DNA from: Cheilinus undulatus | Taxonomy: Eukaryota; Chordata; Actinopteri; Labriformes; Labridae | NCBI RefSeq assembly: GCF_018320785.1 | Contig: NC_054873.1 | Coordinates: 26,440,196 to 26,504,195, forward strand | Length of the DNA stretch: 64,000 bases | Direction: 5' to 3' | Part shown: positions 56,303 through 64,000 of the stretch, piece by piece | How the letters are laid out: the number at the start of each line of letters is the position of its first letter | Numbering within the stretch: the stretch's first letter is position 1 | The notes under the pieces: model-generated | What the model was told of the DNA's origin: nothing | Seen by the model: the letters and a program-made list of their open reading frames with translations, nothing else | The model's database searches: none | Position numbers and translations under genes: made by a program

Positions 56303-57362
56303 AGGCCTGCCCACAGAATTGACTGGGCACCTGAAAAACCCAGTGACTGGACCCGACGAAGTTGTGATTTCTTGATGATATCATTGCCTCTGTGTTTGAT
56401 CTGTTGGATTGATAGCATTGGTGCTACCCTTCAGGCTAACAGTTATTTCAGTCAGGAGCTGAAAAGTGTGTCAAACTATCATTGGGTTCTGAAGCTCAAA
56501 TTATTTATTGGTGCCACTTTTTAACCCCTGTTCATCACTGTTTCCACCAATTTTGCCACATTTGTTTTCACCTCCAATGTTATTTTTGCTTCACAGCCAT
56601 TTTTTTTTCTACTTTACTATCTCTTTTCACTTCTTTAGCCACCAATTGTGGCCACTTTTCTGCCACTTTCAACTGCCTTTCATCACATTTTATAGACAAT
56701 TTTGCCACTTTCCCCCTCTTTCTTGCAGCTTAATTCAATTTTAGCTTTTTGTACCCTATTTTTGCCACTTTAAACCCATTTTGCCTTTTTTGCCAATTAC
56801 AAGCCACTTTGCAAATTTTTAACAGCTTTTCACCACTTTTAAAGCCAATGTTGCCACTTTTTTCTTTCTTACTTATATTTGCTGCTTTATCCATTTTTGC
56901 ATCTTTTAACCTATTTTTTTTTTTGCCACTTTTTGCATTATTTATCATTTATTTATTATTTTTCTCTTGAGGTTATTTTAGTTCGCTCTACTTTATAATC
57001 TGGTAACCTGACATTTGTGTACGTCATGTCTTAGATATGAAGTCTGACTCTTTCCAAATATTTTAGTAAATGTGCCCATCCAAATTGTTAACAATTACAA
57101 TAAAGCAATTCTGATTTAAAAAAAAAAAAAAGGTTTTACATATTGAAGCTGCTATATTATATTACGACATAGATAAATAAAAATCACTTTATTTTTTTCT
57201 AATAGGAGTGGTTTTTATTCAGGTTGAATAAAAAAATTATTAAATCTGGTTATCTCAGATTTACTTCTTAATGGGTCATGATTTTCCTGACCATGGGCCC
57301 CCCAGTTTGCTGGGCCCCAGTAGGCTTTCCCCTTTATCCCCCCTTATGATCTGCCTTGAGTC
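56303..57362. repeat. T-rich composite repeat, copy E (most complete)
   Basis: 5' module: TGACTGGGCACCTGAAAAAC, GTTGTGATTTCTTGATGATA, ATAGCATTGGTGCTACCC, CAGGCTAACAGTTATTTCAG, GAGCTGAAAAGTGTGTC. Core from about 56510 to 56945 with many TTTTGCCACTTT units. 3' module: ACGTCATGTCTTAGATATGA, TAATGGGTCATGATTTTCCT, GGGCCCCCCAGTTTGCTGGG, CCCCCCTTATGATCTGCC. About 1.06 kb, no protein. Open frames in the core only translate the repeat. Confidence 0.8.
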
Positions 57363-57848
57363 TCTTAATGCACACATTTGGTACCTGTTTTGCTGCAAAC
57401 GCAGAGGCCAATGAGCCAGACAAAATGTCCCTCTTACAAAAAGAAGCAGATGCAGAGAACAGACAGTTTAACAGTGAACAGACAGAGAAGTGTTTTCATC
57501 TGTTTGTTCAAGTCCTACAGTATGTGCTGACTCTGCAATGAGTGCATATTTGTGTGCAAGGAATACAACTTTAGAAGGCATTTTAAGACAACTCATGCTA
57601 ATTTTGATGCTACTTGGCTCTGATTTTTGCCCCAAGATGAAGCAAAGACATGGCACCCCTTTCAGTGCTTGTGCAGCACAAGAGTGAGCTGAATCAGGAT
57701 CTCTACTAGTGGTATGGATTTTAGGCAACAAAAAAAAAAAGCATTTAAAAGCTGCAAAGTCCACCAGGGTGTGAATTCTAGTGTCAACTAAGGAGGTTGT
57801 TACAGATAAGAAAATCCAAAACAGTTTGGAGCAATGGAAATTATTGGT

Positions 57849-57950
57849 AACACTTTATTTGAAGGGGAATGCTCATCATGACATGACACCTTCATTCACA
57901 TGAAGGAAGCTTTATGAACATTAATAAATGTTGTTATTTGGTGATTGGTC
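57849..57950. mobile_element. hAT-like end fragment
   Basis: GGTAACACTTTATTTGAAGG matches the first bases of the hAT-like element end at 12320, followed by an unrelated body. A single end only; the right-hand limit is approximate. Confidence 0.45.
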
Positions 57951-58279
57951 TTGCTGTGCAAGTTTTTCCCCCTCTACTTATCGGACTGGTGTGTCTGTAA
58001 TCAATATTACCAAAGTCATGATGATTACCAAGAATATACCAAATATAAACTTTACCTGGGTGTCACAGCTCGTCAAATTAGTGTGGAATTTATGCATTTT
58101 AGGAGATCAGTGTCATCTATGATCAATCAATAAGTTCACAGGGTTTGCTTTCTCTGCCTCTCTCCTGCTCAACGTGATCCACACACTGTACAGAAAACTC
58201 TCGCTATGTTTCCCATGTAAATTCACTTGTAGCAGTGAGAACTCCCTTGTTAAGTGTAAACATATATCTCAGAAAGGAA

Positions 58280-58870
58280 GTGCCTTAATTTGCCAGTACA
58301 ACATATTTGCAGTTTTAGATTTTTTTTAAATGTAACTTTATTCATAAACAAAGTCTGGCAGTTTCATTCATGAAATAACAACATTGCAAACATTCAAGTG
58401 AAGAAACATTTTATTTAAAAACTGAAAAAAAAGTTTAGAGGTTTAATCTGGGGTTATTAGATTTAGAAGTAAGTGCACAAACGGTGGCACGCTTTAGCTT
58501 TGTTAGCTTTAGCTGGAGATATATTATCTACAGTAACTACATAACTAACTTTTATATATAAGCCAACGCAGCCATGTTAGCTTTAGCAATGTGAGCTTTA
58601 GTAAACGTAGATAAAGCCTATGTAGCTACATAGATAATGTACAGACTTATCTTACATAGCTGTGTTGTAAGTTTAGCTTTAGCTATGTTAGCTAGGTAGC
58701 TCCGCTGTCTAAAGCTAAGTTAGCTTTAGAAATGTGAGCCTAAGTAAGTGTAGCTTAAGTTAACTTAGCTACACTAATAATGTAGATATGTAGCTTATGT
58801 AGCTGCTTTGTGAGCTTATTTTTAGCCATGTAAGCTACATAGCCTTGCTAATTACATAGCTGACGCAGCT
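58280..58870. repeat. Composite repeat with AGCTTTAGCTA array, downstream copy
   Basis: ACAAAGTCTGGCAGTTTCAT, ATTCATGAAATAACAACATT and GCAAACATT are followed by an array of TTAGCTTTAGCTATGTTAGC-type units from about 58490 to 58870. Same order as 36470-37105 but without the LINE-tail-like insert. Confidence 0.75.
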
Positions 58871-61485
58871 AACAGTGCTGTGTAAACTAAGTGGGCTTTC
58901 TCCTGTAAGTAGGTCAGGTTTTGGCTTTTAACCTTTGGCACCTTTACCTCAACCCTTACATTAACCCTAAACAGAAGTTGAATCTGATTTTGTTTTGAAA
59001 GTTTTTTGTTTTGAAAGCATGCATTTCTGTTCTGAAATTGATGGTGTCTCAGATGAACGGTCTGCAGCCACTCTCTTGGTGAAGACAGCTGGGCTAAGCT
59101 GAGGAGGAGGGAGGGGAGGGTGTGTGAGTGCTGTTGCAAGATGAGCTGATTTAAGTTGTTTCTGAGGAAACACACAATATGAGTCTGCCAAGGGCCTTAC
59201 TTTGCTCAGAGGCAGCCCTGTTTGCAACACTGTTATGTTAGATATGAGCAAATAATGAAGTGTTAAAAACTATATGCAGATGTTTTTCCTCTTACCTATA
59301 AACACATACTGAAGGTGGTTATGACTTCACAAACATAGAGATGTGCACAGTGGGTTTTACACCATAATGTTCACACCAACAGAGCCAACCATAACACACC
59401 TGGCTTCTCAGTCCGGCCTCGTTTCAAACACAGTCTCCATGATAGAGCCTCCAAACTGCACAAACATGACATTAATTTTATGACTCTTTTAGTAACAGAT
59501 ATTATATCATCTAGAAATTAACAATTACCGTTACCATGCAACACATTTTGATAGACATGTCTGTATTCTGGTATTAACCTCACCAGCCATGTGATACCCA
59601 CCTGTGTAAACTGGAATATCCCGTGGCTCTGAGACACTAGATCCTCAGAGTTTTGTTGCTGTGGGAGACCATGGGGCCTGACCTCTCTAACAAAAGGGAG
59701 CCCTGCAGGTGGTCAGTGGTAGACATACACACAATTTCATGCATTAATGCATGTATGAAAATTTGCAAAGTTGAGTCTATCTTGCTTTTATATCTTTATT
59801 TCCTTTCTCTCTTGCAGAGTAAAACTGCAGTTTGATGCTCATACTTCCATGTGCAATAACAATGCAGGGGGCAGAGGGAGCGTACATGTCTGTCTCTGTG
59901 GGTCACACAGGAGGTGAAGGAAGCTTGTGTCAAACAGGGGCGGATATTGACATAGCATTAACATGAATGAAAATATTTTCAGTGTTCAGAGAGCATGAAA
60001 GGAGCACCGCTAGACGTTTGGACATGGCCTGTTCAAACAAACCAGCGACATCAGCACTCAATCAAAGTCTTTTCACACATGGGCTTCCTAGGACTACAAC
60101 TAAACAAAGAGGTTCATATGGGTCAGTCTATGTCTATGGATTTCTCTCACATTCATGGAGCTCATGCATAGTGCAGACATATTTCTCTGCAGTGCAGTAC
60201 ATGCTGGATAAATATTCAAGGAATTGGTGAAATCCCAGAGATGCATGTAAGAGGACAGAATTTCAATGCAGGTGGAAAGAAAGTGGGAGTGCAGGATGGG
60301 AGGAGTGCCCTGACTATAAGCTCCTGGCGCAGTCAGTATCATACTAATGGAAACATCAAGGGCTGAAAGTACAACACAAATCAAGAAAAAGGGAGGGAAG
60401 CAGGGATTGAAGGAGGGAGGGGTGGTTAAAAAGGAGTGGTGGAGGCAGGGGTTTGAGTTGTTGCTGTTTCTCTTGCTGACTGATTACTGCTATTAGACTG
60501 GGTGAAAGAGGGGGAGACCTGTGCAGTCACTGAGGGGCCGATGTGAGTAGATGCCATATCCACTGGAGAGTGTGCATTAGCCTCTTTAAATGGCTATTAA
60601 TCTGCTGCTGTGGCTTTAAAGATCGGAAATAAGAACCTGCATGTAGGACTTTAAAAATACTCGTACATTAACAGTGAGGTTCAGGGTGATGAAACTGTGT
60701 GTCAGATCGTGTCGGCGCCACGGGAAGCTGACGTTGAACAGTTGTCTCACCCTCAACAACAGATGAGTGTGTAATTGCACCAGGCAATGGGATAACAGTG
60801 ATAGTGTATGGTATGAGACCACCAACCCCCTCTCCCTCCACACACACAAAGTCCTTCTGTTCTGGCAGCGAACAGGTGCAACGTGGGAGTTGGAGTCATC
60901 AGATCCCAGGGTGGTGCCAAGGGGTGGGGGTGCAGCTGCTACAGTTAAATGCAGTCATATAAATTCTACATTACAGAATACATATCAATTAAAAAGGCTT
61001 GTGAGGAACACATTCCTACTGTGCATTTTTTCACTTTTGCCCCTCCTTATGGATAGATGTTTGATTTGCATGAGTTTTTCATATTTTTTATTTTATTTCT
61101 GCCTTCATTCTGTGTTTAAATCAGTTACAAATGATGCTTTCCACCGAAGTGTTCCTGTTAAATCTTGTTTTTTCACTAATTAAAAAGAAGTTTCACCATA
61201 ATGTGAACCAGATAGAGACTTCAAGATCAATAAAAGCAACTTTTTCTTTGCATGCTCTTCCTTTTCATCGCATGACTCAATGTTGTCACCACACAGCCAT
61301 GAGTGAGAAAGACAGAGAGAAACAGATGTATTACAGAGATTTACCGGAGACAGAAGACACTTTGCACCAGTAACTGGACGCCTTTGGGACTTTCCTGTGG
61401 GATGTGCGCAAATTCAATAATGAATCCAGTCACATTGTGTCCTTTTTATTCCAGAGAGAGAAAGAAAGCATGTGCTTGTTAGTCA
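58871..61485. other. Gene-free downstream DNA
   Basis: No recognisable exon or element. Purine-rich stretches near 60380-60450. Confidence 0.5.
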
Positions 61486-61753
61486 GAATGTGAAAAATGG
61501 AGACCTTGAGATGAATTGTGAGTATTCAAGGACACAGTACAAGGCTGTGTACTAGTGAATTTAATCAGTACACACAACGCCGGTGTTGGGGTTTTTAGGC
61601 TTCATTCTGGTTGTAATTAAAACATTGATTTCTTTTGTTATACTTATTAATATGAATAAATAAAATTATTAACCAAGATGAATAATTCACAGGGCACCAC
61701 CATGGAAATAGGGAACAACAACCAGAAAAGCTTTTTCTCTCAACAGATAGAGA

Positions 61754-61800
<47 letters not shown>

Positions 61801-61860
61801 CTTGAAAAGCCAGAATGTGAAAGACTGAAACCTTGAGATGAATTGTAAGTATTCAAGGAT
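61486..61860. repeat. Diverged direct duplication around a GA tract
   Basis: GAGACCTTGAGATGAATTGT with AGTATTCAAGGA (61500-61541) recurs as GAAACCTTGAGATGAATTGT with AGTATTCAAGGA (61829-61860). Between them is a long GA microsatellite. Confidence 0.8.
61748..61799. repeat. (GA)n microsatellite
   Basis: GA repeat of about 52 bases with a single GT interruption. Confidence 0.95.
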
Positions 61861-61863
61861 GTA

Positions 61864-63029
61864 CACAAATGGACAGAATTGTCCGTACCCTTTCATTAGA
61901 GAAAGAAAAACCCACAATGGTCCCTGAAAGAATTTTAAACTGACAAAAGTAATAATAAATAAAAATGTACGGAAAATTAACCAATGAAAATCATTCACTG
62001 ATTTTCATTTTAAAAGTTACAAATAACTTTATATTTTGTTGCACAACCTTTTGAGGCAATCACTGCAGTCTTGTGAATTCTGTAACTCTTAATGAGATTT
62101 CTGTCCACAGGTATTTTGGCCCACTCCTCGTGAGCAAGCTGTTGCTGTCTCAGGTTTGAGGGGGGCCTTCTCCACACTGCATGTTTCAGCTCCTTCCACA
62201 GATGTTCAATAGGATTTAGATCAGGGCTCAAAGAAGGCCACTTCAGAATAGTCCAGTGTTTTTTTCTTAGCCATTTTCAGGTGTTCTTACCTGTGTGGTG
62301 TTATCCTGTTGGAGGACCCATTAACTGTGACTAAGACCAACCTTTCTAGCACTTGGCAGCACATTTTGCTCCAGAATGCTTTGATAGTCTTGTTTTAACC
62401 TGCAAGGATTCAAGACACCCCGTGCCAGATGCAGCAAAGCAGCCCCAGAACATAATCAAGCCTCCTCCAGTCTTCTTTCCTTGTATGCTTCATTTTTGTA
62501 TTTGTCAACATAGAGCTGATGTGACTTGCCAAAAAGCTCCAGTTTTGTCTCATCTGTCCAGAGAAGCTTTGTGGCTCTTCAGTATGCATTGTGGCAAATT
62601 CCAGTCTTGCCTTTTTATGATTTGCTTTTAGCAGCTCAGTTGTCTTCCATTTGGTCCACTTTGGCTCAAACAGCGACCGATGGTGTGTTCTGACACTGAC
62701 GTACCTTGACCTTGGAGTTCACCTCCAATCTCTTAGGAAGTTGTCATCAGTTTTACTCTTGCAGCCATGTCCAGGGAGGTTTGCTACAGTCCTGTGGACC
62801 TTAAACTTCTGAATAACATGTTCAACTGTAGTCACAGGAATATTATAGCCTTTACCTTTAACATGCTTGTCTATAATTTTCTTTCTTGTCTCCTGGGACA
62901 ACTGTCTCCTTAGCTTTCTGTGGTCCATGTTCAGTGTGGTACACACCATGATACCAAACAGCACAGTGACTACTTTAACTATTTAAACAGGCAGACCCAG
63001 AAGGGTACAAACCATATTGTCCACGTGTG
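61864..63029 (-). mobile_element. Tc1-like element, decayed
   Basis: TA-flanked ends: left CACAAATGGACAGAATTGTC, right (inverted) CACACGTGGACAATATGGTT, both leading to GTACCCTT. 1166 bases. Minus-strand frame 62719-62964 gives the N-terminal region (MDHRKLRRQLSQETRKKIID). Frame 62010-62231 gives the C-terminal part, with the third catalytic acid in MSPDLNPIEHLWKELKHAVW. The middle is broken. Its sequence differs from the other Tc1 copies here, so it is a separate lineage. Confidence 0.88.
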
Positions 63030-63031
63030 TA

Positions 63032-64000
63032 TCTATTATAGCTACTAAACAACATCACTACTTGAGAATCCAACAAACAGCTACAGTTACACAAATCTTA
63101 CTAAAAAGAGGATATTCTGTTTCACATGGACACATCACCAGTGAAAGAATGTACAAGGTCTGCTATGATATATTAATGAAGGCTACGCCAAGCACAAGGA
63201 CAGACTAACAACCAGGTTTTACACGACTGAGGAGTGTGAGAGATGGAGAGACAGATAACGCCAGGAGAGATTAAATGAGAAGGGAGAAGAAAACTGCCAT
63301 GAAAGGAACCTTGTTCATGAAAATCCATGGTAACAGTGATAATGACTACCCAAATGGAAACAAACACAAAGAGAGTAATAATTGAAAATGAAAGAGGTGC
63401 CAGAGTTAAGAGGCTGAAAAGCCCTGGCTTGGGTCCAAGTTAATGCAGCTGAGGCAAAAAAGAGAAGGTGGTGGTGGTGAAGGAGGAGGGGAGAGGAGAA
63501 GCAAGGGGTGGTCTGTAGAGTGACATGAGAGGCTAGGGGAGAGTCTCACAGCCTGGGAGACTCGGCATGCTTAATCCAGCTGCCTGGGAGGGAGAGAGAG
63601 ATCTCAATGCAATCTAGAGGAAGGAGCCGGCACTTCTCAAGCTGATACACACTAGTCACAGCACACATGAGCTTTTCCTTACACATTCACTACAGCATGG
63701 CAGGTGGCCTCTGCTCAGATCAGTAGCATGTGGTAGAAGCCATCTTTAACTGACTCACTGAGGTTTGGAGCTGAGGTTTTGGGATCCTCCCCGACTGTTG
63801 GAGCGTGAGCAGAGTTTGGAGCTGAAGCTTCACTTTCTTCCCCCAGTGCAGAGAGACGGCACGCCAGGCACGAGGCTCCCTACTCCTCCCCTCTTCCTCC
63901 CCCTTCTCCCACTCTGGCTTTTCTTTTTTTTTTTTTTGCCTTTCCTGGGCTTCTGTCCAGAGAATGACTGGCTCCAGTGGACTTCAGAGGAGGAACACAG
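63032..64000. other. Gene-free end of window
   Basis: No coding exon recognised. 63840-63960 is pyrimidine-rich and ends in TCCTGGGCTTCTGTCCAG, which resembles a splice acceptor followed by AGAATGACTGG. This could be the 5' region of a neighbouring gene, but nothing confirms it. Confidence 0.35.

Noticed and set aside
56482..56970. Several overlapping open frames of 70-80 residues
   Set aside because: They translate the T-rich minisatellite core of copy E on both strands.

Overview
The window is vertebrate nuclear DNA, most likely from a ray-finned (teleost) fish. The evidence is one intron-rich gene with GT-AG introns, several Tc1-family transposons of the kind common in fish, many small terminal-inverted-repeat elements, and di-nucleotide microsatellites. 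Nothing bacterial, viral or plasmid-like was seen.

The only gene I can support is a class 3 semaphorin on the + strand, spanning 9339-38400 for the coding part. Seventeen coding exons join without a frame break into an 802-residue protein: signal peptide, sema domain, PSI domain, Ig domain and a basic tail ending THELERAPRSV. That ending and the whole sema domain mark it as Sema3A. Teleosts usually carry two copies (sema3aa and sema3ab) and I cannot say which this is. The protein is a secreted axon-guidance cue that acts through neuropilin/plexin-A receptors. Its unusual part is the tail, which is about 26 residues longer than in the mammalian protein and carries a run of seven glutamines.

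Layout. 1-8600: gene-free upstream DNA with a decayed Tc1 element (about 3.75-4.53 kb), a (TA)27 microsatellite, and a degenerate minisatellite (6.09-7.67 kb) interrupted by a small inverted-repeat element. 8.6-9.34 kb: probable promoter and 5' leader. 9.46-20 kb: large intron 1, holding an 8-bp-TSD hAT-like element (12320-14420) with a TTAA-flanked piggyBac-like MITE nested in it, plus two hAT-like MITEs. 20-38.4 kb: exons 2-17, with an almost intact Tc1 element in intron 3 and a Tc1 fragment in intron 6. Intron 16 holds a LINE-tail-like insertion, an AGCTTTAGCTA-type array and a T-rich composite repeat. 38.4 to about 40.36 kb: 3' UTR. 40.6-64 kb: gene-free downstream DNA with three more Tc1 elements, three copies of the T-rich composite repeat and several tandem arrays.

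No new multi-gene system was found. The most useful second looks are the polyglutamine tail insertion of the semaphorin, the T-rich composite repeat family seen five times, and several nested transposon insertions whose target-site duplications can be read directly.
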